Source: Streptococcus zalophi (GTDB lineage Bacteria; Bacillota; Bacilli; Lactobacillales; Streptococcaceae). Taken from it: DNA of 61,298 nt. The stretch lies in assembly GCF_016481285.1 (NCBI RefSeq), contig NZ_JAENBP010000009.1, forward strand, positions 1 through 61,298, in the 5' to 3' direction. Made by a program: the position numbers and the translations under genes. The notes below the pieces were generated by a model. That model did not search any database. It had not been told where the DNA came from and saw only the letters and a list, made by a program, of their open reading frames with translations. Positions 8,667 through 17,306 of the stretch are shown piece after piece (the first letter of the stretch is position 1; each line of letters starts with the position of its first letter).

Positions 8667-10745
8667 CTATTTTATTAACTTTCTGTTTCTTATAATATGT
8701 AAAGTTAATATTGTTAATCCAGAGATTGATAACAATGACGATAGGCCACTATTGTCACCTGTTTTTGGAAGTTTAGACTTTTCGATAGTCGTAGTTGGTT
8801 CCTCTGATATTGTAGAAGTAGTCGTAGTTGGCTCTTCTGACGTTGTAGAAGTAGTCGTAGTCGGTTCCTCTGATATTGTAGAAGTAGTCGTAGTTGGCTC
8901 TTCTGATGAAGAACGGTCAGCTTTAATAACTGTTACTGTTGCAGTCTTGGTGGTACTTGCTCCTAAACGATTAGTGACTTTAAAGGTTATTTTGTACTGT
9001 CCTATTTTATCAGCTTTAAAGTCACCGTCATCAACTAAGACTACAGATTTTGTCAAATCGCCATCTATTTTATCTTCAGCGGATACTATAAGGGTCATTA
9101 AGTCTAGCTGTTCTCCTTGTTTAATACTTGCATCTTTTACTTCTAATACAGGTGCTTCAGCGATAGGAGATGCTTTTAAACTATAAATAGCATAAACGCT
9201 TAAGTCTTGGTTAACCACGGTTGTTTCAGTAAAACTCATCTTTTTCCCATCTGCGCTAGTATTCCATTCTTTGAAGATATAGCCATTTTTAGTTGGTTGA
9301 TTTGGCATCTTTTGTTCTGTTAAATCATCACTAGCAATCGTTTTTCCATCTTGGACTTCAACCGTTGCATAGGTGTTATCTTCATTGATGAAAGTCACCG
9401 TATGAATAGCAGGTTTCACCTCAAGTGTTCCATAAATGACTTGAATATCATAATTTTCTGCTAGAGTGTTGTCGTTTAGAGTATATGTAAATTCATTATC
9501 AGAAATACCAACACCACTTTGGCTTCCAGTTACAGTAAATTTAGCCCCTTCGTTTTCAGCAAATCCTTCTCCCGTAATAGTTATTTTTGGATTGGTAAGA
9601 GGTTTGCCATCATCGTTTTTTTGGTCGCTCTCTGATGTTAAAATAATTTTTCTTTTTACAATGTCTAATTTTTGTGTTTGAATGATGCTACCCTCGTAGA
9701 CACCCTCTACTTGAGCTCTTACAGTGATTGTTTTACTATCAGAAATATTTTTTGCTGTTATATCATTAATGTCACTGGTCCAATTAATCCCATCAAGGCT
9801 GTAGTCAATTTTGACATCGTGTCCATTGCTATCGACAGAAATTGCTTTCATAGCAGAATGTTCCATTCCATCATAGGTATAAACGGCATCTGTTGTAGAC
9901 AATGTGACATTCTCGTAGATATTTGGAAGCGGGTGATTGATAGTAACAGACACAATGCCATGATATCGGTTTTCAAAATCTTTTAAAGGATTTTCATCTT
10001 TGGTGTTTTGACTAAAACGATAAAGGAATTTCAGTTTATCTTTGGCAATTTTAAAAGTGTTTGTTTGAGCATCGTAAGTAGCAGTATTTTTTTCAATCCC
10101 ATTAGGTGCTAAAGGTTCTCCATGTATTCCAATAATTGGATTTTCTATGATACAAAAACCGTCTTCCTCTTTATCACAGGTTACTGTTAAGTTGATACTT
10201 TGGCTATGTAGGTGGCTGTAGCTTGTCATGTTGTCAACATAATCAGCAATAGGAGACATGTCCATGATATGATTGTGACTAAGATCTAATGTTGTTAACG
10301 ATGTGAGATTTTTAAGGGGACTAATATCTGAAATATCGTTGTTCCAAAGATTCAAATAAGTTAAATTAGTTAAATTAGCTATAAAACTGATATCCTCAAT
10401 CCCACAATTCATGAAGGCTAAAAATGTCAGTGATGTACACTCTCCAATTTTTTGATAATTTAAAGGAAGTCCTTTGCCATTATCTCTAAAAAAGGTGAGA
10501 TTAGTACAATATTGTATCCCTTCAAGATCGGAGACTCCAGCTGGGAGTTCTATTTGTTTTATAGTTGCTAACTGTTCTATAGTAATATCAGCATCGTCAC
10601 TTTGATTGAGTTTTTGATTGAGATAAGCTTTAAAAGTCTCATCAGGAATGTTTGCTGTTGTTGCTTGAACTGGAATGATGTTAATTGCCATCATCACTAT
10701 TGGGATAACAATCATAGCACAAAAAACAATAATTTTTTTTCGCAT
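8667..10745 (-). CDS. LPXTG-anchored leucine-rich-repeat surface protein (internalin-like)
   Basis: The 692-residue protein has a signal peptide (1-28). Leucine-rich repeats follow at about 85-165, with the internalin pattern LxxLxxLxLWxNxISDISPLxxLxxL. Next come an MBG-like beta region with DGMEH and KITITGEGFAENEGAKFTVTG, then a Flg_new/InlB B-like repeat near residues 440-515 (GYIFKEWNT). A DUF5011-like Ig domain lies near residues 535-610. Three 11-residue SEEPTTTTST repeats, LPKTGD, a hydrophobic helix and a basic tail complete it. Such modules display LRRs for host-protein binding; the ligand is unknown. The start has an AGGAGAAG ribosome site. Confidence 0.93.
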   Translation of the reverse strand: MRKKIIVFCAMIVIPIVMMAINIIPVQATTANIPDETFKAYLNQKLNQSDDADITIEQLATIKQIELPAGVSDLEGIQYCTNLTFFRDNGKGLPLNYQKIGECTSLTFLAFMNCGIEDISFIANLTNLTYLNLWNNDISDISPLKNLTSLTTLDLSHNHIMDMSPIADYVDNMTSYSHLHSQSINLTVTCDKEEDGFCIIENPIIGIHGEPLAPNGIEKNTATYDAQTNTFKIAKDKLKFLYRFSQNTKDENPLKDFENRYHGIVSVTINHPLPNIYENVTLSTTDAVYTYDGMEHSAMKAISVDSNGHDVKIDYSLDGINWTSDINDITAKNISDSKTITVRAQVEGVYEGSIIQTQKLDIVKRKIILTSESDQKNDDGKPLTNPKITITGEGFAENEGAKFTVTGSQSGVGISDNEFTYTLNDNTLAENYDIQVIYGTLEVKPAIHTVTFINEDNTYATVEVQDGKTIASDDLTEQKMPNQPTKNGYIFKEWNTSADGKKMSFTETTVVNQDLSVYAIYSLKASPIAEAPVLEVKDASIKQGEQLDLMTLIVSAEDKIDGDLTKSVVLVDDGDFKADKIGQYKITFKVTNRLGASTTKTATVTVIKADRSSSEEPTTTTSTISEEPTTTTSTTSEEPTTTTSTISEEPTTTIEKSKLPKTGDNSGLSSLLSISGLTILTLHIIRNRKLIK
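8797..8905. repeat. 33-bp tandem repeats encoding SEEPTTTTST wall-spanning units
   Basis: Three near-identical 33-bp units begin at 8797, 8830 and 8863, with a partial fourth. They encode the Thr/Pro/Glu wall spacer of the LRR protein. They resemble the 36-bp repeats of the adhesin at 43.4-43.7 kb. Confidence 0.88.
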
Positions 10746-11036
10746 TTTTCTTCTCCTCTTAGTTCAAAAGTAGTAGTCAAGTACTGAATACTATTTTAAG
10801 AAGAACTATTAAATTTTATGTACATAATGTTTATCATATCATCGATAATTTGTCAATGACTTATAAGCTATTTAGAATTAATATTTGTTTTTTAAACCTA
10901 TTTTAATGAGTAGCTTATTAACATTATTTTAAGTGAGTTGTTATCAATAATTTGTTATGTTTCCAAAAAAAGCACCCTAGAGGTGCTTTTTGGAGACATA
11001 TATTAGATTTGAAGTGTGATTAAGAAGTTTGGTTAT
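10746..11036. other. Intergenic region with the nuclease terminator
   Basis: This A/T-rich stretch holds the LRR gene's ribosome site and presumed promoter. It also contains a terminator: AGCACC at 10971-10976 pairs with GGTGCT at 10982-10987, extended by A/T flanks over about 10965-10991. That stem ends the nuclease transcript. I saw no other gene. Confidence 0.75.
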
Positions 11037-12128
11037 TTACCAAGGAAGTCCAGCAGCGGCAATTTCAGCTTTTGAAGCGTATTGCCCGTTAGGTCTGTGC
11101 CATCTTCCTCTGTCATCTTTATGATAGCCACTTTGAGCTGCTCTTTGTGCCTCTTCGGCAGCAATTCTTTCTTGTTCAGCTCTTTGAGCTTCTTCAGCAG
11201 CGATTCTTTCTTGTTCAGCTCTTTGTGCTTGTTCGGCAGCAATTCTTTCTTGTTCAAGTCTTTGCGCCTCTTCGGCAGCGATTCTTTCTTGCTCAAGTCT
11301 TTGAGCTTCCTCAGCGAGTCGTCTTTCTTCTTCCGCTTTTTGTGCTGCTACTTTTTGCTCTTTTGCTGAAAGAACAGTATTTTGAGCGGTGCCAGTAACA
11401 TAGTCTATCGTTGCGTTTGGAGAAGTATTTTCAAGAACCACTTTACTGATGCCATAGTTGTCTTTAGTTGATTTGCCACCAATATTAATCTCTAAAAGCT
11501 TACCATCTTTATCAATACCAACATACTGTAATTCAATTTGTCTAGGTATTAACTCATCTCCTTGATAGATAGGGGTTACCTTATAGTCGAGCCAATAATT
11601 AGGATGTGTTGCTAACCATGAATCCAATCGTTTTTCATAGAAAAGCATACTATCTTGATTATTTTTATCGGTACCTTTGTAGTTGCCTGAATTAACCCAA
11701 GCAGTCATCGGGACTAAGTTTTTAGCTTCATCATTTAAACCACTAAATTGATAACCAATTAAATGGCCACGGTTCATCAACCAAGCTTTCTTTTCACCAT
11801 TGCCAAAATAAAATTTATAGTTATGCCAGCCGGCAGGATTATACTCTAATTTCTTTTTGCGTTTTTTAGTTGGTTCGTCTTGATCTCTTAACTGAATATG
11901 TGCCGATGTCGCACGACCTTTATCATCTAACTTTCCTAAAGAAAGTTGGAATTCCTTTTTGAATTCAAGAGTTCCTTTAACGGTTTCGTGATACTGGTCA
12001 GCTTTAACAATGTTACTGTCTAAGACGTAATGTTGATTATTTACGGGTAGTGCTATGGAACTATATGACGTTAATAAAATAACAGCACTAAAAATTAATT
12101 TTTTAAAAAGTTTCTTTTTCAAAATCAT
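11037..12128 (-). CDS. Secreted DNA/RNA non-specific endonuclease with a repetitive C-terminal tail
   Basis: The 363-residue protein has a signal peptide (about 1-43). Its beta-beta-alpha-metal nuclease domain contains NRGHLIGYQ (residues 119-127, His122 as likely general base) and the metal-ligand region AWVNSGNYKG near 143. This is the EndA/streptodornase type, degrading extracellular nucleic acid such as neutrophil traps. The motif is NRGH rather than the more common DRGH. After the domain come four 13-residue EEAQRxEQERIAA repeats (about 270-325), predicted as a coiled coil. The last part, about 30 residues, is a GRWHRPNGQYASKAE motif. It has an AAGGAG ribosome site and no sortase signal. 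Confidence 0.92.
   Translation of the reverse strand: MILKKKLFKKLIFSAVILLTSYSSIALPVNNQHYVLDSNIVKADQYHETVKGTLEFKKEFQLSLGKLDDKGRATSAHIQLRDQDEPTKKRKKKLEYNPAGWHNYKFYFGNGEKKAWLMNRGHLIGYQFSGLNDEAKNLVPMTAWVNSGNYKGTDKNNQDSMLFYEKRLDSWLATHPNYWLDYKVTPIYQGDELIPRQIELQYVGIDKDGKLLEINIGGKSTKDNYGISKVVLENTSPNATIDYVTGTAQNTVLSAKEQKVAAQKAEEERRLAEEAQRLEQERIAAEEAQRLEQERIAAEQAQRAEQERIAAEEAQRAEQERIAAEEAQRAAQSGYHKDDRGRWHRPNGQYASKAEIAAAGLPW
11140..11325. repeat. 39-bp tandem repeats encoding EEAQRxEQERIAA
   Basis: Four near-identical 39-bp units plus partial ends lie in the 3' part of the nuclease gene. They encode a charged heptad-like helix. Long ORFs on the opposite strand here are shadows of this repetition. Confidence 0.85.
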
Positions 12129-12295
12129 TTGATTCTCCTTAAATAAAAAAATTTCCTAATAACAACTTCCTCAGTTAAGGTTAGTTGTTACGATGAGAAT
12201 CCTTAATAACTTCCCTTTTCTGATAAATTTAATATATTAAGTCCTATTAACTGATATTATACCATTTATTTTGAAATAATGTATTAAAAACACTA

Positions 12296-12321
12296 AAAAA
12301 ACACCTTTTTAGGTGTTTTTT
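12296..12321. terminator. Terminator between the channel gene and the nuclease promoter region
   Basis: AAAAAACACCT pairs with AGGTGTTTTTT around a TTTT loop. It lies just after the end of the TMEM175-like gene on the minus strand. Confidence 0.85.
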
Positions 12322-12335
12322 GTATTTTAATCAAC

Positions 12336-12914
12336 TTACTTGTCTCCTAAGGCTTTTTCAAAGCGATTGTCTGGGATAAACCAGATGGCGGCAACTGTAA
12401 TATAGCCTAGCTCTGCGAGAAAGACGGAAAACGGTGCAATGAGAATGGAGAAGATGTAAATAGCTGTTGACACTTTTCCTTTCAGGTCTTTGCCAATAAT
12501 TTTTTTGATAATCTTAGAGTGATCACTGTATTTGATGATTTGATTTTGAAGCATGAAGTAAGAAATAGCTGTTACAAAGAGAACAACTCCATAAACCATA
12601 ACGGGAAGTGTCTTATCATAAAAACGACTAACCCAATCGGTTGACCAAGGGATTAATGATACACAAAAAAGCCAGAGATTATTAATCCATAAGATGATAC
12701 CGTTAACCCTTGTAATACTAATCATTAAATTATGATGGTTATTCCAATAAATAGCAACATAAATGAAACTTAACACATAAGCGAGTAAACCAGGAACGGT
12801 TTCTAATAAGGAGTTTAGTGATTCTGTATCAGGTGCCTTTAATCCAAGAACCATAACAGTAATCACAATTGCCAAAATGCCATCACTAAAGGCTTCTAAT
12901 CGTGAACTTGTCAT
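12336..12914 (-). CDS. TMEM175/DUF1211 family potassium channel-like membrane protein
   Basis: At 192 residues with about six hydrophobic segments, it fits the bacterial TMEM175 family. The diagnostic first helix is RLEAFSDGILAIVITVMVL (residues 5-23), containing the conserved FSD motif. Bacterial members form tetrameric potassium-selective channels. The NNHHNL segment near residue 58 is also typical. A GGAGA site precedes the start and the gene stands alone with its own terminator. Ion selectivity here is inferred from the family. Confidence 0.9.
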   Translation of the reverse strand: MTSSRLEAFSDGILAIVITVMVLGLKAPDTESLNSLLETVPGLLAYVLSFIYVAIYWNNHHNLMISITRVNGIILWINNLWLFCVSLIPWSTDWVSRFYDKTLPVMVYGVVLFVTAISYFMLQNQIIKYSDHSKIIKKIIGKDLKGKVSTAIYIFSILIAPFSVFLAELGYITVAAIWFIPDNRFEKALGDK

Positions 12915-13180
12915 TTGAAATCTCCTTTATAATAGTTACAATTTATCATTTCTTATCATTATTATATCATAGAAAATAGTCTTCTATGTAGTTTGTGAGG
13001 CTGCTTGAAAGCTTCTTTTGACAAAGATAATAGTAAACATTTATCAGTTTTAGTGAGCATGACTAAAGAGTGTAACATATCGTTGTCTGACAAATCATTC
13101 GTTTAGTTAATTAAAGGTATTATTTTAAGTGTTTGCTATAGTAGTAAAATGGCTAGTTTCTTCGTGAATTTCTAATATTA
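12915..13180. other. Intergenic region without a recognised gene
   Basis: A/T-rich sequence between the channel gene and the small membrane protein. I see no convincing ORF, terminator or RNA in it. Confidence 0.5.
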
Positions 13181-13552
13181 CTAGTACCACATAAGAGGAT
13201 AGAGGAAGACGAGTAAAAAAATAATTGAAGGAATGGACAAAACAGTTAATGCATAATACATTTGACGTTCATTTTTATTTTTAATAGATAAAAAGAGAAG
13301 AATTAGTCCAATAATAACACTTGAAATTAAAAAGATCTCAGTGATTGTACTGGGATAGAGTGCTTTGCTTTCAAATATATAAGATAATCTTTCACGAATA
13401 TTAAAAATAATAAATAAAGAGGGTAGTGATAAAAAGATAAGAGAGTTAAACCGCATTTTTTCATTTCCAGTAATAAGGGCAACAAAAAGAAATATTAAGC
13501 TCACTGAAACGCCAATGATTATTAATAACAATGCAAGAAAAATAGACGACAT
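13181..13552 (-). CDS. Small multi-pass membrane protein, unknown function
   Basis: The 123-residue product is about four hydrophobic helices joined by short charged loops (GNEKMRF, KNKNERQ). The two halves look internally similar: GNEKMRFNSLIFLSLPSLFIIF and KNERQMYYALTVLSIPSIIFLL. This suggests an old duplication. I do not recognise the family. It stands alone, with a GGAGT site before the start. Confidence 0.7.
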   Translation of the reverse strand: MSSIFLALLLIIIGVSVSLIFLFVALITGNEKMRFNSLIFLSLPSLFIIFNIRERLSYIFESKALYPSTITEIFLISSVIIGLILLFLSIKNKNERQMYYALTVLSIPSIIFLLVFLYPLMWY

Positions 13553-13745
13553 TAATCAGACTCCTTTGTTTATCCAATTCTATTTTGATGGTTGATTTAT
13601 TTTATTGTTTTAGAAATGATTAAGGCTATTTGTGGCAAAAATCATTTAATCACTTACTAATGGTTTAGTAGAGTCCATTATAGCATAGTTGATTAGAAAT
13701 GATGGTTTTAACCTGTGTCTAGGTCAATAGCTATTTTCAGTCTTG

Positions 13746-13754
13746 TGGTATAAT
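13746..13754 (+). promoter_or_regulatory. Extended -10 promoter for rarA
   Basis: TGGTATAAT at 13746-13754 lies about 38 bases before the rarA start. A consensus -35 box is not evident. Confidence 0.55.
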
Positions 13755-13792
13755 CAGTATAAAGAAGTGATAGCAAGAGAAAGGAAAAAATT

Positions 13793-15076
13793 ATGCCAAA
13801 CAATTTAGCTTTGCGGATGAGACCAAGAGATATTTCAGAAGTGATTGGTCAAAAGCATTTGGTGGGAGAAGGAAAAATTATTCAACGGATGGTTGCAGCT
13901 AATATGCTTTCTTCCATGATTTTATATGGGCCACCAGGTATCGGAAAGACATCCATTGCTAGTGCCATTGCTGGTACAACAAAATATGCTTTTCGTACAT
14001 TTAATGCGACGGTGGACACTAAAAAACGTCTGCAAGAATTAGCAGAAGAAGCTAAGTTTTCTGGTGGGCTTGTCTTACTACTAGATGAAATTCACCGTCT
14101 TGATAAGACCAAACAGGATTTTCTTTTGCCACTCCTTGAAAATGGTAAAATTATCATGATTGGTGCCACGACAGAAAATCCTTTCTTTTCAGTCACTCCG
14201 GCTATTAGAAGTCGTGTTCAAATTTTTGAACTAGAATCGTTGTCAAATGATGATATTAAAGAAGCCATTAAACGCGCACTCGCTGACAAGGAAAGAGGTT
14301 TTGAGTTTGATGTTAAGTTAGATGAAGATGCTCTTGACTTTATCGCAACTGCTACTAATGGGGACTTGCGGTCTGCCTACAATTCGCTGGATTTAGCGGT
14401 GATGTCAACCTCTCCAAATGAAGACGGGAGTCGTCACATTACGCTTGACATCATTGAAAATAGTCTGCAAAGAAGTTATATTACCATGGATAAAAATGGG
14501 GATGGGCACTATGATGTCTTATCAGCTCTTCAAAAATCGATTCGTGGGAGTGATGTCAATGCTAGTCTTCATTATGCGGCAAGATTGATTGAAAGTGGTG
14601 ATCTTCAAAGTCTTTCACGTCGTTTGATAGTGATTGCTTATGAGGATATTGGTTTGGCCAATCCAGACGCTCAAGTGCATACTGTCACCGCTCTTTCTGC
14701 GGCTCAAAAAATTGGTTTTCCAGAAGCTAGGATTTTGATTGCTAATGTTGTCATTGATTTGGCACTGTCACCTAAGTCCAATTCAGCTTACCTAGCAATT
14801 GATGTAGCTCTAGCTGACTTACGTTCAAACGGGAATCTTCCTATCCCAAGGCATTTACGTGATGGGCATTATAGTGGTAGTAAAGAGTTGGGTAATGCGC
14901 AAAATTACAAGTACCCTCACCACTATCCAGAAAAATGGGTGAATCAGCAATATTTACCTAATAAGCTTAAACAAGCTAGCTATTTTGAAGGTAATGAGAC
15001 TGGAAAGTATGAAAGAGCTTTAAAAGGTCGCCAAGAAATCATTGAAGAATTAAAAAAACAATCTTCTTCACAATAA
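13793..15076 (+). CDS. rarA: Replication-associated recombination protein A (AAA+ ATPase)
   Basis: The 427-residue protein belongs to the RarA/MgsA/WRNIP1 family, which acts at stalled replication forks with SSB. Walker A is GPPGIGKT (46-53) and Walker B is LLLDEIHR near residue 95. The sensor-1 segment MIGATTENP and the C-terminal tetramerisation domain (HYSGSKELGNAQNYKYPH) are present. The start has a GAAAGGA ribosome site. The 6S RNA gene follows about 200 bases downstream. Confidence 0.96.
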   Translation: MPNNLALRMRPRDISEVIGQKHLVGEGKIIQRMVAANMLSSMILYGPPGIGKTSIASAIAGTTKYAFRTFNATVDTKKRLQELAEEAKFSGGLVLLLDEIHRLDKTKQDFLLPLLENGKIIMIGATTENPFFSVTPAIRSRVQIFELESLSNDDIKEAIKRALADKERGFEFDVKLDEDALDFIATATNGDLRSAYNSLDLAVMSTSPNEDGSRHITLDIIENSLQRSYITMDKNGDGHYDVLSALQKSIRGSDVNASLHYAARLIESGDLQSLSRRLIVIAYEDIGLANPDAQVHTVTALSAAQKIGFPEARILIANVVIDLALSPKSNSAYLAIDVALADLRSNGNLPIPRHLRDGHYSGSKELGNAQNYKYPHHYPEKWVNQQYLPNKLKQASYFEGNETGKYERALKGRQEIIEELKKQSSSQ

Positions 15077-15237
15077 TCGTTTTTTAAAATGAGAAAATTC
15101 CAAATAGCTTTTCTTTGTTTTTAATTTGTAGATTAAAAAGAAATGACTCTTTTGATTTTGTTCGGAAATTAGTGTCTCAAACAAGGCTATTCATAGTGAT
15201 ATCACTAGTTTTGAGTAGTCTGTAGCACCTTTAAAAC

Positions 15238-15265
15238 TTGAAAATTTCCAAAAATATGATATGAT
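15238..15265 (+). promoter_or_regulatory. Promoter of the 6S RNA gene
   Basis: TTGAAA at 15238-15243 and TATGAT at 15260-15265 are spaced by 16 bases, giving a start near 15273. Confidence 0.65.
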
Positions 15266-15272
15266 AAGGATA

Positions 15273-15470
15273 AAGAAATGCTGTGGTATACGAATTCACA
15301 TTACTGTGTTGACCGACTAATTTTTTGTATTATAGGGAAACAAAGATCTCCCGACAGTATGTAGGCCGTTTCACGCGGAAACAACTAAGTTGGGAACACG
15401 TTGCCCACCTGCGTATAGCGTGCGGGTTCAATACAAGCCGTGAATAAACGGTACCAATACAGCTTTTTTT
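15273..15470 (+). ncRNA. ssrS: 6S RNA
   Basis: This roughly 198-nt unit has the form of streptococcal 6S RNA. The closing stem pairs GCTGT (15280-15284) with ACAGC (15459-15463), and TGGTA with TACCA one small bulge further in. A central region of broken pairing could mimic an open promoter. 6S RNA binds the sigma-70-type RNA polymerase and lowers transcription in slow growth. A run of eight T at 15463-15470 ends it, directly against tRNA-Lys. The position after rarA and before tRNA-Lys supports the call. The identification is from recall of the family, not from a model search. Confidence 0.78.
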
Positions 15471-15543
15471 GCCTTCTTAGCTCAGCTGGCAGAGCAGCGG
15501 ACTCTTAATCCGTGGGTCACAGGTTCGATCCCTGTAGGGGGCA
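15471..15543 (+). tRNA. tRNA-Lys (CTT)
   Basis: The 73-nt cloverleaf has a seven-pair acceptor stem including G-T pairs (GCCTTCT with AGGGGGC). The anticodon stem is GCGGA/TCCGT around the loop CTCTTAA, so the anticodon is CTT. The T-loop GGTTCGATCC is canonical and the discriminator is A. CCA is not encoded. It abuts the 6S RNA and may be released from a joint transcript by RNase P. Confidence 0.95.
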
Positions 15544-15617
15544 TCTACCACACAAGAAAAAGCCTTGATTTCAAGGCTTTTTTGTTTGTCTAAAGAGGAT
15601 TTGTCTTATGAAACTAG
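15542..15617 (+). repeat. Direct repeat, copy 1: tRNA-Lys 3' flank
   Basis: The first 28 bases (15542-15569) are identical to 16747-16774. Beyond that the two copies stay alignable through the terminator and the ATTTGTC..ATGAAACT segment. Copy 1 starts in the last two bases of tRNA-Lys. Confidence 0.8.
15557..15583. terminator. Terminator after tRNA-Lys
   Basis: AAAAAGCCTTGA (15557-15568) pairs perfectly with TCAAGGCTTTTT (15571-15582). A degenerate copy lies at 16762-16787. Confidence 0.88.
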
Positions 15618-15643
15618 AAAAGGTTATTGTGATTATTTACTAG

Positions 15644-16507
15644 CTAACTTTCTGCATACCAACCAATTCCTTCATAGTTCCAGCCAATACGTTCTAGAAA
15701 ATTAGCTTCGCCTTTTGATGTTGTGTAGTGGTGGCTACCAGCGCCTTTTGCATTGGGATTATAGAGTCGATAAACGGGAATGTCTCCACCAGATTGCCAG
15801 CCAATATTTTCTGAACGCCAACCAACCTTCACAAGGTAATCATTTTCACCTTTTGATGTTGTGTAGTGGTGGTCTCCATTGTTTGGATTGTAAAGACGGT
15901 AAACAGGATTTCCAGAAATAGGAGCACTCCAGCCAATTCCTTCAAATCGCCATCCAAGAGTCACAAGATAATTTTTTTCACCAGTGGAAGCAGTGTAGAA
16001 ATGTTCTCCAGAATTTGGGTTATAAAGACGATTCATTGCATTAGTATTAGCATGAACAGTGATTGTTAAAGGTTCCATTGCAATTTCATTAATAAGCCAA
16101 TTGGTACTTAAACTAAGAACTTCTAATTCTTCTTTAAATTTTGGATTAGTTTGTGGGTCAGTTAAATGAAATTTGACTGTCACAGTCCCTGGTTTTAGTG
16201 CTTGCCATTCACCCTTATCACTGAAATTTAATACACTAGTATCGGAACTTTCTATAGTAAATGAATAATTCGTATTAGCTAAATAATGATTACTTGGTCG
16301 TTTCATTTGTCCTGTTTGACCAACAATAAGTTCATTTGGTAGACCTTCATATTCAAAGCCAGTGAATGTGGTAACAGCATTTGAATTGTCAATAATTTTT
16401 TCTGTTGACGTTTCTGGTTGGTTGTTGGTAGATTCATCGGCCAAAATTGGAGAAGAGAGCATTAAAGAAAAAGCTGATATTGTAAGTATTAATAAAGATT
16501 TTTTCAT
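15644..16507 (-). CDS. Secreted protein with three DUF5648 repeats
   Basis: The 287-residue product has a signal peptide (1-23, ending PILADES). A low-complexity linker and an Ig-like region follow (about 48-130), with LIVGQTGQMKR and LKPGTVTVKF typical of Big_2-like folds. Three DUF5648 units near 160-285 carry VYRLYNPNxGxHxYTTSxGE and VGWRxExIGW. DUF5648 is found in secreted proteins of Firmicutes and is thought to bind wall or carbohydrate, without proof here. There is no anchor motif. It lies alone, transcribed against tRNA-Lys, between two copies of the tRNA 3' flank. Confidence 0.85.
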   Translation of the reverse strand: MKKSLLILTISAFSLMLSSPILADESTNNQPETSTEKIIDNSNAVTTFTGFEYEGLPNELIVGQTGQMKRPSNHYLANTNYSFTIESSDTSVLNFSDKGEWQALKPGTVTVKFHLTDPQTNPKFKEELEVLSLSTNWLINEIAMEPLTITVHANTNAMNRLYNPNSGEHFYTASTGEKNYLVTLGWRFEGIGWSAPISGNPVYRLYNPNNGDHHYTTSKGENDYLVKVGWRSENIGWQSGGDIPVYRLYNPNAKGAGSHHYTTSKGEANFLERIGWNYEGIGWYAES

Positions 16508-16746
16508 TTGTTTTCCTCTGATTATTTAAGAAATGATGTTTTTTAAGTTAAAAAGAATTTATATTCTCACTTCTTATTATATCTCTTTTTTAAAAAAGTT
16601 ATAATAATATTATTTGATTTGTTGCCTTTTTGATTAACATTATTTTCTAGTACCAAATTATTAAGAATTAGAAAAATCAAAAATCTTTAAATTTGGAGTT
16701 ACTAATGATTTTATTCGCGAAAATTAAACAAAAAGGCTATACAGGA

Positions 16747-16820
16747 CATCTACCACACAAGAAAAAGCCTTGATGTCTAGGCTTTTTTGTTTAGTTGAAA
16801 GAGATTTGTCCCATGAAACT
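16747..16820 (+). repeat. Direct repeat, copy 2 of the tRNA-Lys 3' flank, with degenerate terminator
   Basis: It repeats 28 bases of copy 1 exactly and then diverges, including in the terminator stem (AAAAAGCCT with AGGCTTTTT). Only a vague trace of tRNA sequence remains upstream of it. The two copies are 1,205 bases apart and enclose the DUF5648 gene. Confidence 0.8.
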
Positions 16821-17306
16821 TGATGATATTAGGTAACAATGTTGTTTAAAATAAAATTGGTTTTAGTAGTTAAAGATAAAAAATTACTGCTTATTAGTTA
16901 AATTTTAGAATAACCATTTAAAAATTTCACAGATTCCCAAAAAAATAGGAAAAGTAAACGCACCTATAATAAACCACTTTTTTTCTCTTATTTTTTTACA
17001 CCAGTTTTCTTTTTTTTGATTAATCATTTTAGTACCGCCCGTATAAAAATATTTTGGATTAATAAAATACGACCATTTTGCGCATTTATTATAGCATAAT
17101 TAGCCAAATTTGGAAGTGAAAAACAGAATTATTGTTGTCACTCTTTACTTAACTTGAATATCACCATAACTTTTGCAATAACAAATTTTTACGTTAAAAT
17201 TTTTTCTAATATTATCATTATTATATCTTTTTTAAAAAAGTTACATACTAAATCATATAGTTTGTTTTATATTTTTCAACTGATTGATAGATTTTCTTGA
17301 TTCTCT
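16821..17306. other. A/T-rich intergenic region with a possible broken small ORF
   Basis: No intact gene was found. On the minus strand an ATG at 17025-17027 begins a basic peptide (MINQKKENWCKKIREK) that goes out of frame at an A6 run near 16980. The next frame continues as a hydrophobic helix (WFIIGAFTFPIFLGI). It may be a decayed small membrane peptide gene or chance. Confidence 0.3.

Noticed and set aside
11082..11398. Plus-strand ORFs opposite the nuclease tail
   Set aside because: They arise from the 39-bp repeats read in antisense and lack start signals.
16930..17027. Small minus-strand membrane peptide
   Set aside because: It needs a frame change at an A6 run to join the basic start to the hydrophobic helix; kept only as a possible decayed gene.
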